NCBI GenBank assembly: GCA_037976565.1
Contig: CP137669.1
Coordinates: forward strand, 39,582,912-39,646,911
Direction of reading: 5' to 3'
Origin: Mesocentrotus franciscanus
Lineage: Eukaryota; Echinodermata; Echinoidea; Camarodonta; Strongylocentrotidae
Length of the DNA stretch: 64,000 bases
In this document: in pieces, positions 1 through 11,144 of the stretch
How positions within the stretch are numbered: the first letter of the stretch is position 1
How the letters are laid out: each line of letters starts with the position of its first letter
Notes under the pieces: generated by a model
Told to the model about the DNA's origin: nothing
The model's database searches: none
Seen by the model: the letters and a program-made list of their open reading frames with translations, nothing else
Made by a program: the position numbers and the translations under genes

Positions 1-420
1 GTTGGTCACTGCCGGAACGCCGTATGGTGAGGCTCCCTGATTTCGCCCAGTTTTGACCTAAAATCGACCTGCGACCGACGGGAAATCAACAGGGCACCAC
101 CCAGCCATCGATGGTGCTCTAGCTACAGCCTGCTCGACTTTTCCAATTTCTTTAAAATCAGCCAGTGGCCGGTAGGAGACCTCCCGGGAATTGGTGGGCC
201 ATCAGTCGGTCACTGCCGGGACGCGGCTCGGAGAAGCTCCCCGATTTCGCCCAGTCTTGACCTAAAATCGACCGGCGACCGACGGAAAATCAACAGGGCA
301 CCGCCCAGCCATCGCGTGGGCTTTAAAGCCTGCTTGACTTCTCCATAAATCGTTGGGCGATGCCTAAATTCCAGCGGCGACCGAGCAGGCTACAAATCGG
401 TCAGTCGCCGTTTTGAGTTG
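1..420. repeat. GC-rich tandem duplication, 204-bp period
   Basis: Two copies of a GC-rich unit lie head to tail. The block beginning GGTCACTGCCGG occurs at 4 and at 208, and the block beginning AGGGCACC occurs at 91 and at 295, both giving a 204-bp spacing. The copies differ by point changes. A degenerate tail to about 420 contains a partly inverted piece of the unit (AGCCTGCTCGAC at 127, GAGCAGGCT at 383). No open frame crosses it. It stands out from the AT-rich flank. The array probably continues left of the window. Its family is not recognised; it could be a satellite or the internal repeat of a larger transposon. Confidence 0.75.
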
Positions 421-422
421 TG

Positions 423-595
423 ACCATAGCTTTACACTACTAGAAAAAACCCATAAGAAACCTTAGGCTGTTTGGTAATTCTGGTATTTTGGTGAGTTGT
501 GCGCATGCATCACTTGTCGCTGCCCTGCATGCGTTAGCATGGAAGTGAGGAGAGTTACATGACCAAAAACCAGAAAAATTCAAGCTAGCATGATA
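423..595 (+). mobile_element. F1 miniature element, truncated copy
   Basis: This is a partial copy of a non-coding repeat that recurs at 3560, 9795, 21005, 23237 and 27400. Diagnostic blocks are TTTACACTACT then AAACCCATAA near the left end, and GTGAGTTGTGCGCATGC followed by TTGTCGCTGCCCTGCATGCG in the body. The interior and the far end are missing. It codes for nothing. The match to the other copies is direct; the element type (cut-and-paste MITE) is inferred from inverted termini in the longer copies. Confidence 0.7.
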
Positions 596-1088
596 GCATA
601 GATTGTCAATAATTATAAAACAGTCATATAAAATGCATACAAATATTCACAACTTATTGATTAAAATAAAACATTTGAATTCAGATCTAGGACTATGTAG
701 CTATGATGTAAGTTTACTGCCAAATGTATAAATAATTTTGCAAACAACATACTCTTTGATTTTATGAAAAGACATGTGCATAGTATGACGTATACACATC
801 AATGAACATTTTCTAATGGCTATATACTTTGAGTTATTTGAACTAACTTGAAAATAGAAATGCTGATATTTCAAGTGCTAACAAACAGTGCTAATAAAAC
901 ACCATAAAAGATTTTATAATCAAGTTTATAGTACGAGTTAATTACAGTCCTTGACTAGTTTTATGGATGCTATAAAAAGGCAAGGCAAAAGGCGATGTGG
1001 TTCATGATCATAATATCTGGATATAAATTCTTTAATATGACAATAGATAACCTGTTTACTAATGTACCAGTATTTTGATTCATACATG
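596..1088. other. AT-rich spacer, nothing recognised
   Basis: The stretch is low in GC with scattered stops in all frames. I see no repeat structure or coding signal in it. Confidence 0.5.
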
Positions 1089-1092
1089 TTTG

Positions 1093-1521
1093 GGTGCGTT
1101 TATCGGGTCTTGCCATCAGATATGTACATATTGAACCCCACTATCGAACCCCACTATACGAACGTGATTCTCGGGATGTCGCGTTTATCATCCCTTAACG
1201 ATTCAAAATAAAGGCCTTGTCTCTGCGCAGCTGCTTTGCGCCGTTTGACCCTGGAAGCGGATTAGCCTGGGAAGGTCCATAGAGCTATATGGGAAGGTCC
1301 GATTTGTATGTGGGGTTCAAAACAGCTTTGCGTTTATCATGTCTCAGAAACGTGATTCGGGCTGTATGTCACATTCAAAACGCACCTTTTTTGGCGTTAT
1401 ACAATATGCCCATATCTAAAGACGTTTGAAATAGGGCTTTGCGTTTATCGCCTTAAAAATTTGCCTGAAAGACGTTTGAAAACGCTGATTCTAGGCAAAA
1501 ATTTGGTCGATAAACACGACC
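1093..1521 (+). mobile_element. F2 element, copy 1 (429 bp, 4-bp target duplication)
   Basis: This non-autonomous DNA transposon starts GGTGCGTTTATCGGG and ends with the near-complement GGTCGATAAACACGACC. It is flanked by TTTG at 1089-1092 and again at 1522-1525, a 4-bp target-site duplication. A second copy at 61580-62006 is nearly identical along its length and has its own duplication, AAAG. There is no transposase frame; the 65-residue frame across its right end is accidental. The terminal motif GCGTTTAT also appears in F3. The superfamily cannot be decided from a 4-bp duplication and these ends alone. Confidence 0.87.
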
Positions 1522-1525
1522 TTTG

Positions 1526-3460
1526 ACTTCCCAAACCCTTGGTTTATTCGATTCAAGGTATTAATGGCAAGGTATTTAGCCTTGACTGCATCGAAAAGGG
1601 GTGTTTTTTGGACTTTAGCAAATGATTGCAGTGCGTCTCCTAAGTCCAAACTTCTGCTTTTTAGGAAGGACCAGTGGTCTATAGACATATTCTAGTTTTG
1701 AAAATAACAATGATAATAATGTGATGTTGTTTTTATTATTGGGTATCAAAAGTGCTTAAAATAAATAAAACGAATTGTACCCATTTGAATGATTCTCCTC
1801 TCATTTTATGCACTTTGTGCTACTTTTTCTGCCTCTTCTGCCCCTTATTTTTTCATAAATTCTATGATTAATTTTTTTCTTTCATCCTCTATTTCCCGGT
1901 TCATTTTTGTGAGGCACCTCTACCTTGCTTGTCTTCTATTTTAAATTTTAAATATATTTCATTACTTCACTATTATCGTCAGTACAAATGGAGGTTGTTT
2001 GTATTTATGTAGGTTTGTATATGTTTGTAATCCATTGACTAGTGAGGAGAACCTATTTAACAGGAGTTAATTTCCTTTTGGCTATCCTCAGGCACTAGTC
2101 GGTGCTTTTTCTTACTTCCTTTGTCTCTGTGTTTTTATTTGGTTGAACTTGGCATGGAAATTAAATAAATCAAATGAAATACATAAGACAAAATTGAATA
2201 AGGATCTACGTAATACCTAAAATGGTGTTACAGAGGTCTCATCTGCACAATCACAGAATTATGACAACATTTCTTTAAATCTGTACAAAGGGGAATATAT
2301 AGTATGGATCTATTATATTATTACGGAGTCGATTTTCTCACTGCATAATAACAAGGACATACCAGGACAGATTACGAAGGTGGGGCTTGATCAATCAGAG
2401 TAAATGCTCTGCTCCAGTTTCCAGGCCTCTTTTAAAATAAATGGAAAATTCAGGTAAAGATGAATATATAGGTAATGATATCAGGATAATAGTGAGACGA
2501 TACATAGCAAAGAAACTCCTTCAATACCTGAACGTGATCTCATAGAAAATCAGCCAAGCTAGTCAAACTGGGGTTCGGTATTTGCAGAGGATGCTATTTC
2601 ATTCCACAATGAAGAATTAATGGGAAGAAATGTTTCTGATTGAATGACATAGTCTGGAGTTAAAGTTGACACAAGTGTAGTGCATTTATTGGTTCGGTGA
2701 TTTCCAATGAAACTTAAAGCCTCCTCCGCTCCATGCATCAACTATCAGGCACAAAAAAGCACTGGGAATACCTTTAGTGGGAAGAAAAAGGGAAGCTGAT
2801 AAAAATATCAAAATAATCTCTCTATTTGGGGTCAGAATGCTGGATGTTATTCAAACATAGTTTTTTAGCTATAAAAAGACATGACTTCTTTTCAGAAACA
2901 TGATCTTAATCTTTACATGGGGAGGGGAAAAAAAGTTATATTCCCAATTAAATGAATACATCGTTGTTAATTTTATATGGATATCATTTTGAAAAAAAGT
3001 GTAGTAGCTAATAAGCATACAAAAATGGAGCTTGAATTTCAAACCAATGCATGTGTGTTCATGCTTTTCGGGGTATGTGATTTTTTGCAAACTTATATGA
3101 AATAATTAAAACAATAATACTTTACAAATCTGAATGACTTTTGGCTAATTTCTCCAAAGATGAAATCCTGTTTACAGAATTTGAGGTGAATTTGTCAAGT
3201 CGGGTATAAATACAGCTACTCCATAGGAAAGATATGGTCTTTCATCGTCATCTTTTTATCTGAATGCGACAGAAATTGCTCTTTTGAATACCATGCTCAT
3301 TGCTCATGCATCAAAACGAACTGTCACAACAGGCATTATTGAAATAAGAATTGAAAAGAATAAGAAATGTGAGAAAACATTCATGGCAGGACAGGGGCAA
3401 AACAGACAAATAAACTATAGAATAATGTGCACAACAGATACAGAGGGATAAACAAAAATG
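1526..3460. other. Unassigned AT-rich stretch
   Basis: No repeat family or gene is recognised. Short frames near 2559-2741 and 2869-3090 on the minus strand have no recognisable motif or codon bias. The sequence between 1770 and 2150 is T-rich. Confidence 0.45.
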
Positions 3461-3461
3461 A

Positions 3462-3492
3462 GATAGAGAGAGAGAGAGAGAGAGAGAGAAAG
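3462..3492 (+). repeat. (GA)n microsatellite
   Basis: A short run of alternating GA follows an AGATAGAGAG lead-in. A related short GATA/GAGA run sits at 3714-3735, inside the neighbouring F1 copy. Confidence 0.9.
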
Positions 3493-3559
3493 GGGGTTGT
3501 CAAGCATTGAAATAACACAGAAACCCCCACATAAGCTGTATTTACAATCGAAGCAAAAA

Positions 3560-3930
3560 TCAGTTATTTTCTCAGTTTCAATGGAAGTTACTTAGGCAAC
3601 TACAGAAAAATCCAAATACAAAAAACCCACCCCTGGAGTGTGGTTTGTTAAAACGTTGGCAAATAAATTATAGAATAATGTGCACAACAGATACAGAGGG
3701 ATAAACAAAAAAGAGATAGATAGATAGAGAGAGATGTCCTGTGACTCTCCTAGCTTCCATCCTAACGCATGCAGAGCAGCAATAAGTGGATCAGGCGCCA
3801 ACTCACCAAAAAAAGAAGAAGAAAAAAGAGAATTTATGAACAATGGTTTTTATGGGTTTTCCAGTAAGGTAAATGGTAATTTAAAAAAACAATGGTTTTT
3901 CAAAATTGTTTTTTCTGCAATGTAAATGTT
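3560..3930 (-). mobile_element. F1 miniature element, inverted copy
   Basis: Read on the minus strand, this copy carries the F1 body: the right end resembles a TTACCTTACTGGAAAACCC start, followed by a degenerate GTGAGTTGGC and GCTGCTCTGCATGCG block, then the AGTGTGG/CCCACCCC block at about 3630. A GATA/GAGA microsatellite has grown in its centre (3714-3735), displacing the usual filler. The minus-strand 83-residue frame and the plus-strand 63-residue frame here are by-products of the repeat. Similar peptides appear in other F1 copies only because the DNA is shared. Confidence 0.7.
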
Positions 3931-4439
3931 GCTACTTGAATTTAATTATAACAGAAATTCTTTTCCCAATGGTTCAAGAATAACAAAGATCATGTCACCC
4001 TCAGCAGAATTATACACAACAAAGAAGTGTACAATGACAAATATTCATAATGTGATTTAAAAAAAAAGAATATACAAAAGAGTTTTTAAGAAAGATACAA
4101 AACCAATGTGTGTCAGAAAAATGATACAGGAAAATGAAATTCATCTCACTAAGTTGAACTCATCTAAATGCCTTCCTGTAAGGTGCAAGTAAACAGAAAT
4201 TATGTTTGATATGGGCTTATACTCACGCAGAGGTGTAAACGTATTGAAAAAATGCATCACACCACGACAAACTAATCTACTGGAATCACCTATACATGAA
4301 CTATACAAAAATTTAAAAATAGAAATAACATAATAAAAATTATAAACAAAAGGGGAAAATAGCCCCTAAAAATATGTTGTGGTTTAGTAATTTCAACCAC
4401 AAATGAGGCAAGTTTAGTGGGAAAATGGGACCTCTGATA

Positions 4440-5285
4440 CCCTTTTCAAACTGGTTCTATCGGAGTCACACAGATGAAAATACCGATTGAATTTTCCTTA
4501 TGTAAACAAAGGTGAAAGCGCCGTTTTCCCTGCTGTCGCTTTCATACTGCCGGTGAAATTCACTCGCTGTGGCGAGCTCTCGCCGGAAGTGAAGAATTAT
4601 TGGGCAATCGCTGTTAGCTGCTGGCGCGCATTTTTTTTTTGATTCGGCAGACAGTGCAGTGCATGCGCAGCTCAGCTAGCTAGCTATATAATTTTACGAT
4701 GCAACGGTGGTGAAAGTTTACATAAAGTCAGTGAAAACGAAACAGCATGTGCGATAAACAAAAATCCATTCTACTTTCATTACATTTGTTATTAATCAGT
4801 TTTAAATATTGTTTTGTTCACCATTTGGTCTAAGAAATATATAATTGTGAATAAATATATTATGATAACGATATATAATAATCTTTGTTTTTTAACAAAG
4901 GTTATCAGTAATGTAAAATAAAAATAAAAACAAATTTATTTAAGCCCGCACCCCATCTCGCTAGCATGCATGGAAGCATGTTCAACAAAATGTCAACAAA
5001 CACAGCTGGTTACGAAAAAGCGCGCGTATACTGCGACCTTTGACCTTTTTCATCGCTGTTTTAATCGCTTTTTTCTCCCGACCGCATTCAAAGTGGCTGT
5101 TTCATCGGTGTCACACCGATAGAAAGAGAATTTCTCCTGCTCTTGAGCAGGAGAATTTAATCGCCTATTTCTCTTCTTTTCATCGGCTATTTAATCGGCT
5201 TTTTCTCCTCTGTACCTTTCAAACTGGCAGTTTCATCGGATGCGTCCGGATGCATCCGATGAAAATCAGGCCAGTTTGAAAAGGG
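4440..5285. mobile_element. 846-bp inverted-terminal element with TA flanks
   Basis: The left end reads CCCTTTTCAAACTGG and the right end is its exact complement, CCAGTTTGAAAAGGG. TA lies immediately outside both ends (4438-4439 and 5286-5287), as expected for TA-targeting Tc1/mariner-like transposons; TGA is an alternative 3-bp duplication. The right 250 bp is rich in short internal palindromes, such as the one around the CTCTTGAGCAGGAG block at 5140-5155 and the GCGTCCGGATGC block near 5241. The 79-residue frame at 5040-5279 lies inside and shows no transposase motif. Only one copy is seen in the window, so the boundaries rest on the terminal repeats alone. Confidence 0.78.
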
Positions 5286-5454
5286 TATGAGATACATCCC
5301 TATACATCTAAACCTTATGTTTACATCTGGATTTCGATGAATTGACTCCTTTGTTTATTGTCAATATTAGACATGCAGGGGAGCATTGAATTAAATGTAA
5401 ATAACATATTCATTAACAATTTACTACTAGGTTTCCCTTTGTATCTGCATTGAT

Positions 5455-5560
5455 TGATCATCTCTATCTCTCTCTATTATATATCTCTCTGTGTCTCTCT
5501 CTTCCTCCTTCAATTTCTCACTCTCTCTGTTCCATTCTTTCTGTCTCTCCTCTTCTCAAA
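5455..5560 (+). repeat. TC-rich microsatellite tract
   Basis: Imperfect TCTC repeats with interruptions, followed by pyrimidine-rich sequence. Confidence 0.8.
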
Positions 5561-5620
5561 ATGGAAAGCTAATTCTTTAGCATGATAACTTTCACTAGAG
5601 CAGATTATTTACAATAGAAT

Positions 5621-6217
5621 TCTTTGAATGCCAATTGAATATATGAATCATATTTTTGAATGCCATTTGAACCAACCAATGAATCATCTTTTTAAATGCC
5701 ACTTGAACTTAGCAACCATCTCTCTGAATGCCATTTGAACCAACCAATGAATCATCTTTTTGAATGCCACTTGAACCTAGCAATCATTTCTTTGAATGCC
5801 ATTTGAACCAACCAATGAATCATCTTTTTGAATGCCACTTGAACCTAGCAATCATTTCTTTGAATGCCATTTGAACCAAACAATGAATCATCTTTTTGAA
5901 TGCCACTTGAACCTAGCAATAATTTCTTTGAATGCCATTTGAACCAACCAATGAATCATCTTTTTGAATGCCACTTGAACCTAGCAATCATTTATTTGAA
6001 TGCCATTTGAACCAACCAATGAATCATCTTTTTGAATGACACTTGAACCTAGCAATCATTTATTTGAATGCCATTTGAACCAACCAATGAATCATCTTTT
6101 TGAATGCCACTTGAACTTACCAATCATATTTTGAATGCTACTTGAACCTAGCAATCATCTCTTTGAATGCTATTTGGACCTATCAAAAATCCTTTTGAAT
6201 GTAATTTGACCATGCCA
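5621..6217 (+). repeat. 68-bp higher-order satellite array
   Basis: A two-part unit repeats about eight or nine times. One half contains TTGAATGCCATTTGAACC and the other TTGAATGCCACTTGAACC, each followed by a variable AATCAT linker. The block GAATCATCTTT recurs at 5749 and 5817, giving a 68-bp period. Both halves come from one ancestral motif of about 34 bp, so this is a dimer-based array. Units decay at both edges and are nearly identical in the middle, the pattern expected from unequal exchange. A period not divisible by three argues against a coding role. Confidence 0.92.
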
Positions 6218-6239
6218 ATCCCATGCAAATAAAATGATT

Positions 6240-8100
6240 ATTCCAAATTTATTTTTCCCAATAAAAGTAATTTATTAAATCTCTATGATTTACTTTATAA
6301 GCCAAAATTTTTTCGCATAAAGATATCTTTGAAGATCAAGCTTTCCAGGACAAATTCGCGAGATGTTAAATTCACGTAAAGCCACAATCACTACAAATTG
6401 TATTCTTTCCAATAATGATCATTTCTGTGGATCATAAACTCATTATTGAGTATGACAGTCATCATAATATAAGAATTGTTCATAGAAAAACAATGAAAAC
6501 AGTCTATTGAAGTGCCCCATCACGATGAATGTTGTCTCAAACTGCCCTGGATGACCTGGTGACGGATCATGCTATAGTGTGGGCTTACCGATATATACTT
6601 CAATACTTTCAATGTGTGACATTACTTGCTGGAAACATTTTTTTGTGTTGTTTAATTCGCGATCAATTAATGATTTGCAAAATTCACAAATAATAAAACC
6701 CCGCGAAAATAACTGCTTATACTGGAGAGTCATAATGAATTGATAATTATTTTAGATGTACAGAGTTTTATACCAGTACTGCTATACCATCATTTATATT
6801 ACGTTATACCTGACCCGCCCTCTTCCCATACCCCTTTTTTGTGAAAAACTTGTTTCCAATCATTACAAATCCACTCATATGGCATTGCATGATAAGGCTA
6901 CATTAATTGCTGCAGCTGTATAAATATATCTCCAGTTATTATTTCCTGGTTTTGGTAATGAACCGAGCTTCCTGACTCCTTAACCCCGCCCTCCTTAATA
7001 CTCTTTATCGGATGTTGAACGTAACATGGAAGTCATTGGAGTGCAAACACAGCAAGATGGATTCAGTCTATTAGGTATAGACACCATGTGTAATTACGTT
7101 TCTTTCTTCCTACACGCAAGGTCCATTTAATATGGTTACCCTGTTTAGACCAGCAAAATGAATTGCGTATCTATAGCTACACAATAAGCAATTTCCTTTT
7201 TTCCAGTCTGAATGTAGCTTTATGAAATGTTGTAATAACATCTTATAACAAAACAATGATAACATAGTCTTTATTTGCCCAGGGTAGCCACATACGTATG
7301 AATACTGTCTTATACGAGGGCCTGCATCTGCACACATAAAATTACTTTGCTTGATGTCTGTAATCTTAGTTTTATTTGGAGCAAAAACTTGATTGAGAAC
7401 AAGCTCCATTTATATACTGTACACGTAACAATGAACGTAAACCTGAAAATGAGTGCTCATCTTTTCTCCTTGAGTATGCAATGCCAATGATGCAAGCTGA
7501 CATGAAACACATGATATAAGCTAATCTCAACAATAATATATTTTGTATTAGTACACAGTGTTTCTTTATGCCATATTTCTTTATACAATATTATTCCTGA
7601 GTATGTCCTTTCATTGTACATTGATTCTTCTTTTTAAAGATTTTTTTTCGTCATACAAGTTTGGTTGAAATTGTCTCTAGTGTGAATGTCATATTACTCC
7701 ACAACAAAAGAGTAAAAATGAGGTTTTTGAGTGGTTGTGATTTAGTTTAATGGCGTGTACTGTTTATCAAGCTCTCATCCTGCTATCCAAGTTTTTGTTT
7801 CAAGTTAAGTGAGACATATTGAGTATTCACTCTGCTGTCTGCATGGTGCACCCATTGTGTGTGTGTTTGTATTGCAATTGAATCATATTTCCACATGACA
7901 TAATCAATCACAAATATTGTTGACCTTGGCCATTTCTTGTTTAAAAGCCCCATTGATATGAGTGAAAATGCAAATAATTTGTAGATTTCTGCCGACTTTT
8001 GTACAACAAATGAATGGTAATTTCAAACGGTAAAAGGAGAGACATCCAAACAGGATTCTATGTTTTTAAAAATTCAGATGACATGTTTAGAATTCTAGCA
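6240..8100. other. Unassigned AT-rich stretch
   Basis: No gene is recognised. A 99-residue minus-strand frame (7110-7409) has no family motif. Part of it, around 7170-7220, resembles the sequence at 25600-25640 (both have an ACACAATAAG-like block followed by a T-rich run and CAG), hinting at a very old dispersed repeat. Confidence 0.4.
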
Positions 8101-8107
8101 TTAATCA

Positions 8108-8185
8108 TGTGTTTTGAGCCACACAGATATTAACTCCTATCATTTTATAAAGCCTTAATACCCTGGTGGTTCAAAACAGACAAGT
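8108..8185. repeat. Short hairpin repeat (HP family), copy 1
   Basis: A left arm TTTTGAGCCACACAGATATT pairs with a right arm AATACCCTGGTGGTTCAAAA across a loop of roughly 25 bases. This arrangement, with related arm sequences, recurs near 19838, 20795, 24055, 28360 and 56297. The family consensus right arm is TTAATGCCCTTCTGGCTC followed by CAAACAGAC. A poly-C/TC tract follows at 8188-8205. It may be a miniature transposon reduced to its ends, or a transcribed hairpin; the sequence cannot say which. Confidence 0.6.
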
Positions 8186-8199
8186 TGTCCCCCCCCCCT

Positions 8200-8924
8200 C
8201 TCTCTATTTATCTCATATTGCTATATTTCTTGTTCAAAATTTCATTTGGGTAAGATAATTCAATATCTTTTGTCAATAAAAGGATTTAACATTATCCAGC
8301 AGATGAAAACATGTATGGTAAGACTTTGTGAAAAATCATGCATCAAGTTTGAGAAATGAAAAGCAGATAAAGAGTACGAAGTCATAAAATGAAAGATTTA
8401 TATAGTACCCTGCAGAGAAAAAAAATGTTCAATCATAGATCAATGACACCTGAGCTGACAAATCCCAAGATTTATGGCTACCACAATTTGTAGCTGTCTA
8501 TAAATCTCTCAGATTAGATATATCAATTATTAAGTTCTATCTTGATTGAAGTTGAACTTTTGAACTAAAATCCGCCATAATCAGAATCGTTCTGGTCATG
8601 TGATCTAGATGAAAGGACAAAGTTCATATAAAGAATAAATTGGATGCTCATGTTACAGACATATGAAGAAAGACAGTTCACTTAATTGCTTAAGGTAAAA
8701 GGCCCTTCATGTCATAAACATGGATGGATAGCTAAGGAGATTTCAAGGTAAAAGTCATAACATTACAGGCCAGTCCCTAAAACCAAAGAAAGATCTCATA
8801 AATAATGAAAGGTACAAATTTTAATCTGCATGATAAAATAAGAATATAGGTGGAAGATACTTGCTCAGGCCACATTTCAGATTAGCAATTATGAAATTTC
8901 AAATCATGAGATTGAAAGGCAAAA
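8200..8924. other. Unassigned spacer
   Basis: AT-rich sequence without a recognised gene or repeat. Confidence 0.45.
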
Positions 8925-9354
8925 ACCCCGTTCTCACTCACTTTGAAAGTGGTCTTAGTTAGACCGCTCCAGAGGAACGGTTTGCAAGCATTCACACTCC
9001 GAGCAGTTTTTTATGGCTCAAACCGCTCGAGTCAAAGTGGTCTTGTTGCTATGGCAGCTCAGGTCAGCGGGTCAATTTTTTCGGGCGCGGAATACAAACC
9101 GTATGTACCGTATTACATGTTTCGCGTGGAACGTCACTAGCTCACTTCCGTTCAAAGTACGCTTCCGTTCACATTGCACGTTAGAGCAGTCCATACCGCT
9201 CTTAATAAGACCCGTTCCTCAAGACCACCTCCTGAGGTGGTCTTCTGGAGCGGTCCAGAAGTCCACTTCCTGGACCACTTTGACCGTTCTCACTCACCTA
9301 AGAACCGCTCCTGAGGAACAGGGTCTTAGTTAGACCGCTCCAATGAAGTGAATG
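8925..9354 (+). mobile_element. F4 element, copy 1, right end lost
   Basis: It begins ACCCCGTTCTCACTCACTTT and follows the intact copy at 11145-11601 almost base for base, including the AGACCGCTCC and GAGGTGGTCTTC blocks. At the right the expected GAACGGGGTC terminus is missing: the sequence reaches GTGAATGA and passes straight into the next element at 9355. The left TA/G is also altered. Frames of 65 and 106 residues inside it are accidental translations of the repeat; a similar frame appears in copy 2 only because the DNA is shared. Confidence 0.83.
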
Positions 9355-9771
9355 ATGACCCCGTTCTCACTCATTCCTAGACCGATCCAGGGTAGACCGA
9401 TCCAGTGGATCGCCCCAGAGGTTGGCTTCGTTTTGTGTACACACTCACGATTTAAGCCACTCTTGTGGCTATGCCTATGGTATAACGCTAGACCGCTCCT
9501 GTTGCTGGGGGTTGCAAAGGTCAGCTGGTCAAATGTTTCGCGTGCCGTATACATAATTTCACGCGTAACACACACACCGACCAAAACGCACTTCCGGTTG
9601 AAGATCGCTTCCTGGCACGGTTTGTGTACACACTGCAAGCTAGATCGGTCTGGGGCGATCTAGGAAGCGAATCGGTCCAGAAGATCGCTTCCTGGACCGC
9701 TTGTCTGTATACACTCGCAGTTAGACCGATCTAGCCTGGATCGGTCTAGGAATGAGTGAGAACGGGGTCAT
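9355..9771 (+). mobile_element. F4b element (417 bp), relative of F4
   Basis: Terminal inverted repeats ATGACCCCGTTCTCACTCAT and its complement enclose a body different from F4 but built the same way, with repeated AGACCGATCC-type motifs near both ends in place of F4's AGACCGCTCC. The outer dozen bases are shared with F4, so both families were probably recognised by the same transposase. It replaces the right terminus of the F4 copy to its left. Frames of about 100 residues on both strands are mirror products of the inverted structure. Confidence 0.83.
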
Positions 9772-9794
9772 TTCTTAAAATGAGTTAACCCTGT

Positions 9795-10955
9795 ATTAGG
9801 CCCATATACACATCCAAAACACCATTTTGAAAAAAATCGTCAATCATCAATTTACACTACTGGAAAAACCCATAAAAACTGTTGAAGTTTGCTCATACCG
9901 ATTTTTGGGTGAGTTCTGTGCATGCCAGACTTTGCGGTGCCCTGCATGCGTTAGCCCAAAAGTGAAGAGAGTCAAGCAAAAACCGGCATCTTACTGAAGT
10001 TTGCAATTACACTGCAAAAATCAGTGAAACTTCGGCAGTTGTTTTAAAAAAAAACACACTCCCGAGGTAGATTTTATTTATTTATTATTTTTTGTTGTGT
10101 TTGCAAACTAAGGGCGTAACACTAAAATGTGAGAAAAATTGACAATTTTAGGTTGAAGTGTAAATGCAGCTAATGAGGCATAATTGGCAAGCACAAATTG
10201 TAGATTGTAAACTCCAATGATTCCATATCTACATCAAAATTTAATGTGTTTCATTATGCACATCATCATTGGTAAAGGGAGGAGAGGGGGGGGGGGTATT
10301 TCACTGGGCAGATAAACAAATGAATGGTTTTATTCACTCTTAAACATTCAGTGATAACAAACAGTGTGCACATTTTTCTCTTTTTTCTTTTTTTCCTTCT
10401 TTTGAGAAATTGAATGAAGTCAGAGAAGCCAAGCAATTTCATAGTCTAGTTATCGCATAAATTTGAACTGGGCGGGGAACAAGCAATTATGTGTATTGAA
10501 TCAAAGATCAAAGTAGCAATCTTTACAACACTTAATACATCAATAGCTACACTGCAATCAAAAGTCTTTTATTTTTCTCTTTTATGTTTCGTCGGAAGTT
10601 GCTAAGCAACTACTGGCAAACATGACGAAATACCAAAATCTAAAAATCCACTTCTAGAGTGTGATTTTTTTGTAAATGCGGGCAAAAAAATTAACAGATT
10701 TTTGCAGTATAAATGCCCACTCTCAAAAAACATCGGTGAAGATTCCAGTTTTTGCTCACGTGACTCTAGCTCTTTCTCCTCACTTTCATGCGATCACATC
10801 GATGCAGAGCAGCAATAAGTGGCACATGCGCACTACTCACCAAATATTGGAATGAGCAAACACCAATGATTTGGGGTCTTTCCAGTAGTGGCAGTATATA
10901 ACAAAAAAATCAACAGTTTTTCAAAATGGTGTTTGGGCTATTTGAATGGGCCTTA
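9795..10955. mobile_element. F1 head-to-head dimer, long inverted termini
   Basis: The two halves are inverted copies of the F1 unit. The left half starts TTAGGCCCATATACACATCC, then CACCATTTTGAAAAA, TTTACACTACTGGAAAAACC and TGCCCTGCATGCG. The right half runs the same series in reverse, ending GAATGGGCCTTA. The arms match over roughly 250 bp each and are separated by AT-rich filler. The monomers at 21005, 23237 and 27400 correspond to one arm plus part of the filler. There is no coding capacity. It could be a foldback derivative of the monomer or the ancestral form. Confidence 0.82.
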
Positions 10956-11144
10956 TGTAAACCAAGAATATACTGAGCTGAAATCTCTTCATGCTAGACA
11001 ACCTGAACCAGATCTTTATCTTTTAATATTCTACTCATATTCTAACCGATGAAGTTGTTCAGGCAAACATGGAAATAATGCAATGGTATTATGGTACCTA
11101 TCTAAAAAAAAACTTCACAGCACACTGCCTTAGAAAAGAACTTA

